From Autumnicola lenta (lineage in GTDB: Bacteria; Bacteroidota; Bacteroidia; Flavobacteriales; Flavobacteriaceae): a stretch of DNA of 64,000 nucleotides. Both the position numbers and the translations under genes were made by a program. The DNA lies in assembly GCF_031846515.1 (NCBI RefSeq), contig NZ_JAVRHO010000015.1, positions 1-64,000 of the forward strand. The letters are read 5' to 3'. The first letter of the stretch is position 1. Each line of letters starts with the position of its first letter. Below, in pieces: positions 1 through 7,510 of the stretch. Under the pieces are notes generated by a model. That model saw only the letters and a list, made by a program, of their open reading frames with translations, searched no databases and was not told where the DNA came from.

Positions 1-323
1 AAAGAATAATTCAGGTTTCTACTTTTAAAATAATAATGTTTTTTCAGAAAGTTCTACTTCTGAAGGTGGTACTAAAAGTAATTCCGCGTAATACTGCAAC
101 TTAATAATAAAACCGGCACATTAGAACGAATTTTATTATAAAAGGCTTATTTTTGTACAACTCTTTGATATTCTGTAAAATCATCTATACTTTAATAATA
201 TCTGATTTGGTATACAATTTGAAGTAGTAGAAGCTTGAAAGGAGCAGGCTATTCTTTATTTACCAGAAAGATTTCTTAAGCTGCTCTTCCTTCTAGAGTC
301 TCTAAAATTAAAACAACTGCATT
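1..323. other. AT-rich intergenic region at window start
   Basis: No coding frame of useful length is present. At 148-155 the plus strand reads TATTTTTG, an exact match to the Bacteroidota -7 box TAnnTTTG, about 170 bases ahead of the first gene, so a long leader is possible. Weak complementary stretches (GGAGCAG near 241 and CTGCTC near 280) could form a loose hairpin just before the gene. I recognise no RNA family here. Confidence 0.4.
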
Positions 324-626
324 ATGAGTAATGAAGATTTAAAAATTACAGACAACGAATTTCTAAGACAATACGAAACTACTGTCAACGAGGAACTTGC
401 AACGATTGAATATTCCAGGCAGGAACGAAAGGTCTTCCTTACCAAACTACACATGTCCGAAAGTGTCCGGGAGCAGGGTTACATGGAAAAATTTATAGAA
501 GCTGTTCTGGAAGAAATTCAGGAAAGTAATACCAGAGTGATGCCCACAAGTCCTGAAATTGCCAAATACATGCGTAAAAACCGAAGGAAATACAAAGATT
601 TGCTTCCGGTAGGTATAAATATTTAA
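324..626 (+). CDS. YjdJ-type GNAT-like N-acetyltransferase
   Basis: A 100-residue protein that resembles the small single-domain GNAT family (YjdJ/COG2388 type), which binds acetyl-CoA and acetylates an unknown amine. The family pattern is seen in order: an early strand with the tract ELATIEYSRQ (about residues 24-33), a strand and loop ending in SVREQGYMEKFIEAVLEEI (about 47-65) where family members carry the CoA-binding helix, then VMPTSPEIAKYMRKN (about 72-86), which matches the conserved 'P-x-C-x-F/Y' end region with Ser in place of Cys. The glycine-rich pyrophosphate loop is weak (only one Gly), so the catalytic status is uncertain. It is convergent with mtaB and overlaps its 3' end by four bases. 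The substrate is unknown. Confidence 0.6.
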   Translation: MSNEDLKITDNEFLRQYETTVNEELATIEYSRQERKVFLTKLHMSESVREQGYMEKFIEAVLEEIQESNTRVMPTSPEIAKYMRKNRRKYKDLLPVGINI

Positions 627-1960
627 ACTGCTACAGCTTCGGACTCATGGAGAAACTCTAATCTTACCAGTCCGTCGTTATCAATTTTCTGAAGTTTTAT
701 CTCGTGTAATGTATTTACAAGGGCTGGATTCCACGGTGTTTTAACTTTAACATAGTTTTCCGTAAATCCATGGATAAACCCTTTTTTATTTTCTCCTTCA
801 AAGAGAACCGTTGCTGTATTTCCTATCTGACTTTCATAAAAAGCACGACGCTTTTTAACTGAAAGTCCTCTTAGCATTTTGCTGCGTTTTTTGCGCACTT
901 TTACCGGAACAGCGTCAGCCATTTCTGCAGCGGGAGTATTATCTCTTTCCGAATAAGTAAAAACATGCAAGTAGGAAATATCCAGTTCGCTTAAAAAATT
1001 ATACGTCTCCAGGAAATGTTCGTTTGTTTCCCCGGGAAAACCAACTATAACATCCACACCAATACAGGCATCTGGCATCACGGTTTTAATCTGCTCTACC
1101 CTGTTTACATAAAGTTCCCGCATATATCTGCGACGCATTGCTTTTAAAATTGAATTGCTCCCGCTTTGCAGAGGAATATGAAAATGCGGGACAAAAATTT
1201 CACTTTCCGCCACAAAATCTATAGTCTCGTTTTTCAGGAGGTTTGGTTCTATGGAAGATATTCTCAATCGCTCAATTCCTTTAACCTTATCCAGCGATTT
1301 TACCAGGTCCAGGAAAGTATGTTCATGTTTTTTATTTCCGAATTCTCCCTTCCCATAATCCCCAATATTAACACCCGTCAATACGATCTCCTTTATTCCT
1401 TTTGCTGAAATTTCTGCAGCATTGTGCAGGACGTTTTCCAGCTTATCGCTTCTGGAAATTCCACGCGCGAGCGGAATTGTACAGTAAGTGCATTTATAAT
1501 CGCATCCATCCTGAACTTTTAGAAAAGCCCTTGTACGATCTCCAAAAGAGTAAGAACCTACGTAAAAATCTGCCTCCTCAATTTCACAGGAGTGAATTTC
1601 TCCCATGTCATTTTTTGAAAGATCGTTGAGATAATCCGTAATTTTAAATTTTTCGGTAGCACCTAAAACCAGATCCACACCGTCTACAGCAGCCAGTTCT
1701 TCCGGTTTTAGTTGCGCATAACAGCCAACGGCAATCACAAAAGCATTTTCATTCACCTTCTGAGCCTGCTTAACAATGGTTTTAAATCTTTTATCTGCGT
1801 TGTCGGTTACAGAACAGGTGTTAATAACATAGATATCCGCTTTTTCATCAAATTCCACCTTTTTAAAGCCTTCATCTTTAAAAGAACGCGCTATTGTAGA
1901 AGTTTCTGAAAAATTGAGCTTACAGCCCAGGGTATAAAATGCTACTTTCTTATTGTTCAT
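623..1960 (-). CDS. mtaB: tRNA t6A37 methylthiotransferase MtaB
   Basis: Radical-SAM methylthiotransferase that would convert t6A at position 37 of ANN-decoding tRNAs to ms2t6A. The 445-residue length is normal for MtaB. The N-terminal UPF0004 domain shows three cysteines that would hold the auxiliary cluster (TLGCK near 13, NTCSV near 49, VGCYA near 80). The radical SAM motif CDYKCTYC lies near 153-160, followed by the family's IPLARG tract. The mid-domain carries the GFPGET motif, and a TRAM-like domain forms the C-terminus (about 380-440). The distinction from MiaB rests on the overall pattern and on TLGCKLN at the start. Its promoter has a perfect -7 box at 2008-2015 on the minus strand. 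Confidence 0.93.
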   Translation of the reverse strand: MNNKKVAFYTLGCKLNFSETSTIARSFKDEGFKKVEFDEKADIYVINTCSVTDNADKRFKTIVKQAQKVNENAFVIAVGCYAQLKPEELAAVDGVDLVLGATEKFKITDYLNDLSKNDMGEIHSCEIEEADFYVGSYSFGDRTRAFLKVQDGCDYKCTYCTIPLARGISRSDKLENVLHNAAEISAKGIKEIVLTGVNIGDYGKGEFGNKKHEHTFLDLVKSLDKVKGIERLRISSIEPNLLKNETIDFVAESEIFVPHFHIPLQSGSNSILKAMRRRYMRELYVNRVEQIKTVMPDACIGVDVIVGFPGETNEHFLETYNFLSELDISYLHVFTYSERDNTPAAEMADAVPVKVRKKRSKMLRGLSVKKRRAFYESQIGNTATVLFEGENKKGFIHGFTENYVKVKTPWNPALVNTLHEIKLQKIDNDGLVRLEFLHESEAVAV

Positions 1961-2007
1961 AAAATAACCGGTTAATCAGGATATAAAAACCTGTTTTTCA
2001 AGGGCTG

Positions 2008-2015
2008 CAAATATA
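2008..2015 (-). promoter_or_regulatory. -7 promoter box (TATATTTG) of mtaB
   Basis: On the minus strand the bases read TATATTTG, an exact TAnnTTTG match, 48 bases ahead of the mtaB start. The GATAATTGCCATTTT-like repeat (2085-2108) lies further upstream, between this box and the next gene. Confidence 0.6.
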
Positions 2016-2084
2016 CCGAATTTTACCTACTACTCAAAAATCCTTCAGCGGATTACAAAGCAATGGTTTCGTTTTAAGATCAAT

Positions 2085-2108
2085 GCCAAAAATTGCCAAT
2101 TTTCGACC
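2085..2108. repeat. recurrent motif, site 1 (GCCAAAAATTGCCAATTTTC)
   Basis: Variant of the GATAATTGCCATTTT family, in the divergent region of mtaB and the small TM gene. A short inverted structure GAAAATTGGCAATTTTTG is visible on the minus strand. Confidence 0.45.
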
Positions 2109-2165
2109 TATACTATGAAAATGACCTAAAGCAAAAATTTTGTATATTGAAATAAAACTTACAAC

Positions 2166-2432
2166 ATGGGATTTGGCGGCAGTAGCAGCGGGGCAAACGT
2201 AATAATGAAAAACAACCGCAGAAGCAGAAAGTCTAAGACTGAGAAATTTCAGAAAACCACAGGTTCTAAAATAGGAGGAATAGGATTTGATCAAAAAATT
2301 TCTGAAGCTGATCTTGAAAAAATCAGAAATGGTTTAAAAACAAGCAACAAGAAGCGACAATTAAAGATTTTGGCAGCAACGGCAATTTCCCTTCTCCTTT
2401 TCGGATTTATTTTCTTTTACTTCATGTTTTAA
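2166..2432 (+). CDS. small basic single-TM protein, Flavobacteria-type
   Basis: An 88-residue protein with a Gly/Ser-rich start (MGFGGSSSGA), a strongly basic middle (KNNRRSRKSKTEKF) and one C-terminal transmembrane helix (about residues 66-88, ILAATAISLLLFGFIFFYFMF). The polypeptide would sit as a tail-anchored inner membrane protein with a basic cytosolic part. Homologues in Flavobacteriaceae are often labelled 'riboflavin synthase subunit beta', but nothing here resembles lumazine synthase (about 150 residues, soluble), so I do not adopt that name. Function is unknown. It is divergent from mtaB. Confidence 0.7.
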   Translation: MGFGGSSSGANVIMKNNRRSRKSKTEKFQKTTGSKIGGIGFDQKISEADLEKIRNGLKTSNKKRQLKILAATAISLLLFGFIFFYFMF

Positions 2433-2501
2433 TTCGCAAATTCCAGCTCACCAGAAAATCGATGTTCAAATTAGCACATTTTGAAATTTTCAAATTGAAG
2501 A

Positions 2502-3674
2502 CTAATCCCTTCTCCATTTTTTGGTTTCTTCAAAGACATGTTCCAGAATTGCCTTGTCTTCTTCAGTGAACTCAACGCCTCTTCTTTTCATTACAATCTC
2601 AGCAACTTCAAAAGCTTTTTGTGTTTTATATGTAGTTGTACCTGCACTTCCTCCCCAGCTAAAACTCGGTATAAAATTCCGCGGAAATCCAGCCCCAAAT
2701 ATGTTAGCACTCACTCCCACCACTGTACCTGTATTAAACATGGTGTTAATTCCGCATTTACTGTGGTCGCCCATCATTAATCCGCAAAATTGCAAACCTG
2801 TACGCGCAAAACCTTCATCTTCGTAACTCCATAACCTAACTTCAGCATAATTATTTTTAAGATTCGATGTATTCGTATCTGCGCCAAGATTACACCATTC
2901 CCCTAACACCGAATTACCTAAGAATCCGTCGTGGCCTTTATTCGAATTTTGCATAAGCACGGCATTGCTAATCTCTCCTCCTGCCTTACCGCCCGGACCA
3001 ATAGTGGTTCCTCCGTAAATTTTCGCACCCATTTTTATAACAGCATTCTCAGCAATTCCCAGAGGACCACGCAGCAGGCTACCTTCCATTACCTGCGCAT
3101 CTTTTCCTATATAAATAGGGCCGGAAGAAGCATTTAGGGAGCAAAATTCCACCGAAGCACCTTCTTCAATAAAGATATTTTCAGGATTTATCACATTAAT
3201 GGAAGAAGGGATAGGTACTGAAGTTCTATCCTGGGTGAGCAATTCGAAATCTTCATTTATGGCTTGAGCATTTTTGGAAAAGATATCCCAGGTATTTGCT
3301 ATAAAGAGAGCTTCCCCGGAAAGCTCCCGACGATCGTATTCATCAAAATCAACTTCCTGATCTTCAGTTACATAAAAAGCCACAACTTCTTCTTTAAAAA
3401 AGACAGCCTGATTCGCCTGAAGGTTTTTTACCTGCTCCAACAGACCTGTAGTGGGCAAAAAGGCAGCATTTATCATTACATTTTCCTCCATTTCCACCAA
3501 CGGCCATTTTTCAGCTAAATAATCTTCAGTAACTGTTGTAGTGGTACTTTCCAGAACCATTTCCCACTTTTCACGGATGGTGAGGATGCCTATTCTTATA
3601 TCTGCCACAGGCCTGGTGAACGTAAATGGCAGTAATTGATTTCTATAAGAACCGTCGAATAAAATATAATTCAT
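2502..3674 (-). CDS. GlmU-family sugar nucleotidyltransferase-like protein
   Basis: A 390-residue protein with an N-terminal nucleotidyltransferase-like domain beginning MNYILFDGSYRNQLLPFTFTR. The second half is a left-handed beta-helix of hexapeptide repeats (about 180-350, with repeats such as IYIGKDAQVMEGS and IGPGGKAGGEISNAVL). Flavobacterial members are annotated as GlmU family or glucose-1-phosphate thymidylyltransferase. The classical GxGxR signature of active GlmU pyrophosphorylases is absent at the N-terminus, so activity as a uridylyl- or thymidylyltransferase is not shown. It is followed by rpmE2 in opposite reading order (both minus strand, separated by the L31 promoter). A -7 box TAAATTTG lies at 3698-3705. 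Confidence 0.75.
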   Translation of the reverse strand: MNYILFDGSYRNQLLPFTFTRPVADIRIGILTIREKWEMVLESTTTTVTEDYLAEKWPLVEMEENVMINAAFLPTTGLLEQVKNLQANQAVFFKEEVVAFYVTEDQEVDFDEYDRRELSGEALFIANTWDIFSKNAQAINEDFELLTQDRTSVPIPSSINVINPENIFIEEGASVEFCSLNASSGPIYIGKDAQVMEGSLLRGPLGIAENAVIKMGAKIYGGTTIGPGGKAGGEISNAVLMQNSNKGHDGFLGNSVLGEWCNLGADTNTSNLKNNYAEVRLWSYEDEGFARTGLQFCGLMMGDHSKCGINTMFNTGTVVGVSANIFGAGFPRNFIPSFSWGGSAGTTTYKTQKAFEVAEIVMKRRGVEFTEEDKAILEHVFEETKKWRRD

Positions 3675-3697
3675 ACTGAAAAAAGTTTATGAAAAAT

Positions 3698-3705
3698 CAA
3701 ATTTA
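3698..3705 (-). promoter_or_regulatory. -7 promoter box (TAAATTTG) of the GlmU-like gene
   Basis: Exact TAnnTTTG on the minus strand, 24 bases before the start codon. A copy of the recurrent ATAATTGCCATTTT motif (minus strand, 3716-3738) lies about ten bases further upstream, where a regulator could touch the -33 region. Confidence 0.6.
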
Positions 3706-3715
3706 AGTGTAATGC

Positions 3716-3738
3716 TTAAAATGGCAATTATCGGCAAT
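3716..3738 (-). repeat. recurrent motif, site 2 (ATAATTGCCATTTT)
   Basis: Minus-strand copy (GCCGATAATTGCCATTTTAA) located just upstream of the -7 box of the GlmU-like gene. Confidence 0.55.
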
Positions 3739-3767
3739 AAATAAAATTTTTGATTAAAGGTAATAAA

Positions 3768-3799
3768 CAAAAAAAAAGGCTGCCTAAAAAGACAGCCTT
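3768..3799 (-). terminator. Rho-independent terminator of rpmE2
   Basis: Read on the minus strand, the stem AAGGCTG/CAGCCTT (arms at 3776-3783 and 3793-3799) closes a short loop and is followed by a run of T's (3768-3777 on the plus strand is all A). It sits 25 bases after the L31 stop codon. Confidence 0.8.
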
Positions 3800-3823
3800 G
3801 TATAGCTTAGAAAATTCAGGAAA

Positions 3824-4075
3824 TTATTTCTTGAATTTTGAATATTTGTTTTTGAATTTATCAATTCTACCCGCACTATCAACTAGTTTAGATTTACCAG
3901 TATAGTAAGGATGAGAAGTTCTTGAAATTTCTAACTTCACCAAAGGATATTCAGTTCCGTCAACTTCAATTGTTTCTTTTGTATTCGCGGTAGATTTTGT
4001 AAGAAACACGTCTTCGTTAGACATGTCTTTAAATGCTACTAATCTATAATTTTCCGGATGGATTCCCTGCTTCAT
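3824..4075 (-). CDS. rpmE2: 50S ribosomal protein L31 type B
   Basis: An 83-residue L31 protein of the large ribosomal subunit. It starts MKQGIHPENYRLVAFKDMSN, carries the typical SRTSHPYYTGKSKLVDSAGRIDKF tract, and ends in a Lys-rich tail. No CxxC zinc ligands are present, which makes it the zinc-independent B type (RpmE2/YtiA). The gene stands alone between its own promoter (-7 box at 4103-4110) and its own terminator (3768-3799). Confidence 0.96.
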   Translation of the reverse strand: MKQGIHPENYRLVAFKDMSNEDVFLTKSTANTKETIEVDGTEYPLVKLEISRTSHPYYTGKSKLVDSAGRIDKFKNKYSKFKK

Positions 4076-4102
4076 CGCTTTATTCTTTTAATTTTCGAGG
4101 TG

Positions 4103-4110
4103 CAAATTTA
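4103..4110 (-). promoter_or_regulatory. -7 promoter box (TAAATTTG) of rpmE2
   Basis: Exact TAnnTTTG on the minus strand, 28 bases before the L31 start codon. The plus-strand promoter of the DUF4199 gene is only about 70 bases away, so this is a divergent promoter region. Confidence 0.65.
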
Positions 4111-4178
4111 AGTAATTTGATCATAAAAACAAGTATTCCTATAAAACTTTTTAAAAAAAACTGTGTGTAACGTTTTAC

Positions 4179-4186
4179 TATATTTG
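4179..4186 (+). promoter_or_regulatory. -7 promoter box (TATATTTG) of the DUF4199/GT2 operon
   Basis: Exact TAnnTTTG on the plus strand, 38 bases ahead of the DUF4199 start codon, and followed by a short AT-rich leader. Confidence 0.65.
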
Positions 4187-4223
4187 CTTACTAATGCAGC
4201 ATAATCACTAAGCATCCAAAATT

Positions 4224-4754
4224 ATGAAAAAATCTGTACAAGCTGTTATTTTGCCTTACGGCCTATATCTTGGGCTGGCATCTATTCTCATTTCGGTATT
4301 AATTTACGCACTAAACCTGGAACTGTTCACAAAATGGTATGTTACTGTTATTAGTTTTACTGTGGTGCTGGTATTGGGAATTATGGCCGTAAAAAAAGCT
4401 AAAAGTCTGGATCCAGATCCTTTTTTCTCTTTCAAAAGCGCGTTTTCTGCCTTCTTTCTTCCGGTTATCCTTGGCTCTTTTATTTCTATAATTTTCACAG
4501 CCATTCTTTTTAACGTTATTGATCCTGAAGCGGCAGCTTATGTTCAGGAAATGACCCTTGAAGCGAGCAGGGATATGATGGAACGTTTTGGCGCATCACC
4601 GTCGCAGATAGATGAAGCCATAGCCGGCCAGGCAAATGTTAATCCTTATTCTGTAAATAATATTTTTATGGGCTTCGCTTTTACCATAGTTTTATACGCA
4701 ATACTATCTTTGTTGGTAGCCTTAGTTTTTAGAGAAAAAGATCCCAGAGCATAA
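4224..4754 (+). CDS. DUF4199 inner membrane protein
   Basis: A 176-residue polytopic protein of the DUF4199 family, found almost only in Bacteroidota and of unknown function. Four transmembrane segments can be seen at roughly 7-28, 38-54, 72-95 and 147-168. The region between the third and fourth segments (about 96-145) is a Met-rich amphipathic stretch with QEMTLEASRDMMERFG, typical of the family. Its stop codon is four bases ahead of the GT2 start, so the two are surely co-transcribed. This gene pair is a common arrangement in Flavobacteriaceae (from memory), which suggests a role in envelope assembly, but that remains inference. Confidence 0.8.
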   Translation: MKKSVQAVILPYGLYLGLASILISVLIYALNLELFTKWYVTVISFTVVLVLGIMAVKKAKSLDPDPFFSFKSAFSAFFLPVILGSFISIIFTAILFNVIDPEAAAYVQEMTLEASRDMMERFGASPSQIDEAIAGQANVNPYSVNNIFMGFAFTIVLYAILSLLVALVFREKDPRA

Positions 4755-4757
4755 TTT

Positions 4758-5717
4758 ATGCAAATATCTATCGTCATACCTCTTCTAAATGAAGAGCAAT
4801 CTATAACCGAATTATATAATTGGATCGCAAAAGTGCTGCGGTCCAATTCTTTTTCTTATGAAATTATTTTTATAGACGATGGTAGTACAGATAATTCCTG
4901 GGAAGCAATAGCATCACTTTCTAAAGAGGATGACAGGGTTAAAGGAATTAAGTTTAACCGCAATTACGGGAAATCCCAGGCGCTGCATGCCGGTTTTCTT
5001 AAAGCACAGGGTGAGGTCGTGATTACCATGGATGCTGATCTCCAGGACAACCCGGAAGAAATTCCGGAGCTTTACAGAATGGTAAAAGAAGAAAGTTACG
5101 ACCTTGTCTCCGGCTGGAAAAAGAAGCGTTACGATAACGTGCTTTCAAAAAATATACCGTCGAAACTGTTTAATGCCGCAGCCAGGAAAACATCTGGCGT
5201 AAAGCTTCATGATTTTAACTGCGGACTAAAAGCTTACAAAAAGGCAGTGATAAAAAACATTGATGTTTATGGTGAAATGCACCGTTACATCCCGGTTTTA
5301 GCAAAAAATTCAGGGTTTATAAAAATTACCGAAAAAGAAGTACAGCACCAGGCAAGAAAATACGGCAAAACAAAGTTTGGTGTAGAACGTTTTATTAATG
5401 GTTTTCTGGACCTTATAAGTATCTGGTTTCTGTCAAAGTTCGGGAGGCGCCCCATGCACCTCTTTGGCGCACTGGGGGTTCTCATGTTTATAGTTGGTTT
5501 TATTTCTGCCGGGTGGATTGGTATTTCCAAGCTCTACAAATTGTACCACGGTCTTCCCAATGTTCTTGTTACTTCTAACCCGTGGTTTTATATTGCCTTA
5601 ACTGTAATGATAATTGGTAGCCAGCTTTTTCTGGCAGGTTTTCTGGGTGAACTCATTCTCAGGTCAAAAAGAGAGAAAGAGCGTTATTTAATTAACAAAA
5701 CCACAGGAAATTTTTAG
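4758..5717 (+). CDS. Family 2 glycosyltransferase, dolichol-phosphate-mannose-synthase-like (GtrB/DPM type)
   Basis: A 319-residue membrane-bound GT2 enzyme that would move a sugar from a nucleotide donor to a polyprenyl phosphate or a lipid. The GT-A domain starts IVIPLLNEEQSI, shows IIFIDDGSTDNSW (near 34-46) and the DxD-like TMDADLQDNPEEIPEL (near 90-105). Two C-terminal transmembrane helices (about 230-255 and 270-298) end in a basic tail, as in GtrB and ArnC-like enzymes. It is translationally close to the DUF4199 gene. The acceptor and sugar are not decided by the sequence. Confidence 0.88.
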   Translation: MQISIVIPLLNEEQSITELYNWIAKVLRSNSFSYEIIFIDDGSTDNSWEAIASLSKEDDRVKGIKFNRNYGKSQALHAGFLKAQGEVVITMDADLQDNPEEIPELYRMVKEESYDLVSGWKKKRYDNVLSKNIPSKLFNAAARKTSGVKLHDFNCGLKAYKKAVIKNIDVYGEMHRYIPVLAKNSGFIKITEKEVQHQARKYGKTKFGVERFINGFLDLISIWFLSKFGRRPMHLFGALGVLMFIVGFISAGWIGISKLYKLYHGLPNVLVTSNPWFYIALTVMIIGSQLFLAGFLGELILRSKREKERYLINKTTGNF

Positions 5718-5739
5718 ATTGTTTACGGGATATAATCCT

Positions 5740-5747
5740 TATTTTTG
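5740..5747 (+). promoter_or_regulatory. -7 promoter box (TATTTTTG) of the phosphosugar mutase gene
   Basis: Exact TAnnTTTG, 20 bases before the ATG at 5767. It lies within 50 bases after the GT2 stop codon, which suggests a new transcription start inside the otherwise co-directional block. Confidence 0.55.
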
Positions 5748-5766
5748 TTAAAGAAAATTTTATGAT

Positions 5767-7497
5767 ATGTCACAGATAAAACCTGAAATACGCTCCAGAG
5801 CTGAAGCCTGGCTTACCGATGTTTTTGATAAGGAAACTAAAAATGAAATCCAAAACCTGATGGAAAACAACCCAAAGGAACTGGAAGAAAGTTTTTACAA
5901 AAACCTGGAATTTGGTACAGGCGGGATGCGAGGTATTATGGGTGTTGGGACAAACAGAATTAATAAGTATACCCTCGGAAAAAATACACAGGGACTTGCA
6001 GATTTCCTGAAAAAAGAATTTCCCGGGGAACAACCAAAGGCCGCCATTGCGTATGACTGCCGGAACAATAGTAAAGAACTGGCAAAAGTAGTTGCAGACG
6101 TTTTCTCTGCAAACGGAGTGGAAGTTTACTTATTTTCAGACCTACGACCTACTCCGGAACTTTCTTTTGCGGTAAAATACCTTGATTGTCACTGCGGAAT
6201 AGTTTTAACCGCAAGCCACAATCCGCCGGAATACAACGGATATAAAGTATACTGGCAGGACGGCGGGCAATTAGTGCCACCCCAGGATAAGCAGGTGGTA
6301 GACCTTATCAACAACCTGGAATACAGCGAAGTGAATTTTAATTCCAAGCAGGAATTGATCCACGAAATAGATACTGAAGTTGATAAAGCTTTTTCTGAAG
6401 CATCTGTCAAAAATGGCAGTTTTCATACTTCAGCTTCAGCAAAAGAAAATCTGGGCATAATATTTACTTCCCTTCACGGAACTTCGATTACACTAGTTCC
6501 CGGTGTTCTTGAAAAAGCAGGTTTTACAAACGTAAATATCGTTCAGGAACAAAAAGAACCTGACGGAAATTTTCCTACAGTAAAATCACCAAACCCTGAA
6601 GAGCCTGAAGCTCTAAAAATGGCACTGGACCTTGCGAAAGAGAGAAATGCAGATATTGTAATTGGTACAGATCCAGATTGTGACCGGCTGGGGATTGCCG
6701 TTCCGGATCTTAATGGGGAAATAATCCTGCTAAACGGAAACCAAACCATGCTCGTGATGACCTGGTTCCTGCTGGAGCAATGGAAAAAGGAAAATAAATT
6801 AAAAGGAAATGAATTTGTTGCATCCACAATTGTTTCCACTCCTATGCTTAAAAACATTGTTGAATCTTACAACGTTGAGTACCACGAAGTCCTTACTGGA
6901 TTTAAATGGATCGCGAAACTAATAAAAGACCATCCTGAACTTGATTTTATAGGAGGTGGTGAAGAAAGTTTTGGTTATATGGTAGGGGATTTTGTACGGG
7001 ACAAAGATGCTGTTACAGCTACTCTTCTCGCTTGCGAAATTGCTGCCAAAATGAAGGAAGAAGGCAGCTCCTTTTATAAAAAATTACTTGAACTTTATAC
7101 TGAATATGGCCTGTACCGCGAAGAATTAATTTCTTTAGTAAAAAAAGGTATTGAAGGAGAGCAGGAAATCAAGCAGATGTTGATTGATCTTCGTGAAAAT
7201 CCATGGCAGGAAATAGACGGGGAAAAAGTAGTATTAATAGAGGATTATCAGTCTTCCACTGCACGAAACCTTCAGGACCATACTGAAGAGAACATTGATT
7301 TACCAAAATCCAATGTTCTTATTTACTACACAGAAGGCGGCACGAAAATCGCAGCAAGACCAAGTGGTACAGAACCAAAAATTAAATTCTACATCAGCGT
7401 CAATGCTGATCTTGATAAAGTTAACAATCACGAAAAAGTAAATCAGGAATTAGCCGATAAAGTTTCCAGAATTAAGAAGGAACTTCAAATAGGCTAG
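5767..7497 (+). CDS. Phosphoglucomutase/phosphomannomutase (PGM2-like)
   Basis: A 576-residue alpha-D-phosphohexomutase that interconverts hexose 1- and 6-phosphates, feeding nucleotide-sugar and storage pathways. The active-site serine loop TASHNPPEYNGYK is near 147-159, the metal-binding GTDPDCDRLG near 298-307, the sugar-binding GGGEESFGY near 396-404 and the phosphate-binding RPSGTEPKIKFY near 530-541. The length fits the PGM2/phosphopentomutase-like subgroup rather than the 450-residue bacterial ManB or GlmM. The ATG at 5767 is preferred because the nearby ATG at 5762 is followed at once by a stop. The MsbA-like gene follows after 13 bases. Confidence 0.93.
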   Translation: MSQIKPEIRSRAEAWLTDVFDKETKNEIQNLMENNPKELEESFYKNLEFGTGGMRGIMGVGTNRINKYTLGKNTQGLADFLKKEFPGEQPKAAIAYDCRNNSKELAKVVADVFSANGVEVYLFSDLRPTPELSFAVKYLDCHCGIVLTASHNPPEYNGYKVYWQDGGQLVPPQDKQVVDLINNLEYSEVNFNSKQELIHEIDTEVDKAFSEASVKNGSFHTSASAKENLGIIFTSLHGTSITLVPGVLEKAGFTNVNIVQEQKEPDGNFPTVKSPNPEEPEALKMALDLAKERNADIVIGTDPDCDRLGIAVPDLNGEIILLNGNQTMLVMTWFLLEQWKKENKLKGNEFVASTIVSTPMLKNIVESYNVEYHEVLTGFKWIAKLIKDHPELDFIGGGEESFGYMVGDFVRDKDAVTATLLACEIAAKMKEEGSSFYKKLLELYTEYGLYREELISLVKKGIEGEQEIKQMLIDLRENPWQEIDGEKVVLIEDYQSSTARNLQDHTEENIDLPKSNVLIYYTEGGTKIAARPSGTEPKIKFYISVNADLDKVNNHEKVNQELADKVSRIKKELQIG

Positions 7498-7510
7498 CCC
7501 CTACGCGCTT

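Noticed and set aside
2166..2432. Common label 'riboflavin synthase subunit beta' for the 88-residue protein
   Set aside because: The protein is a basic tail-anchored peptide and has none of the length or motifs of lumazine synthase.
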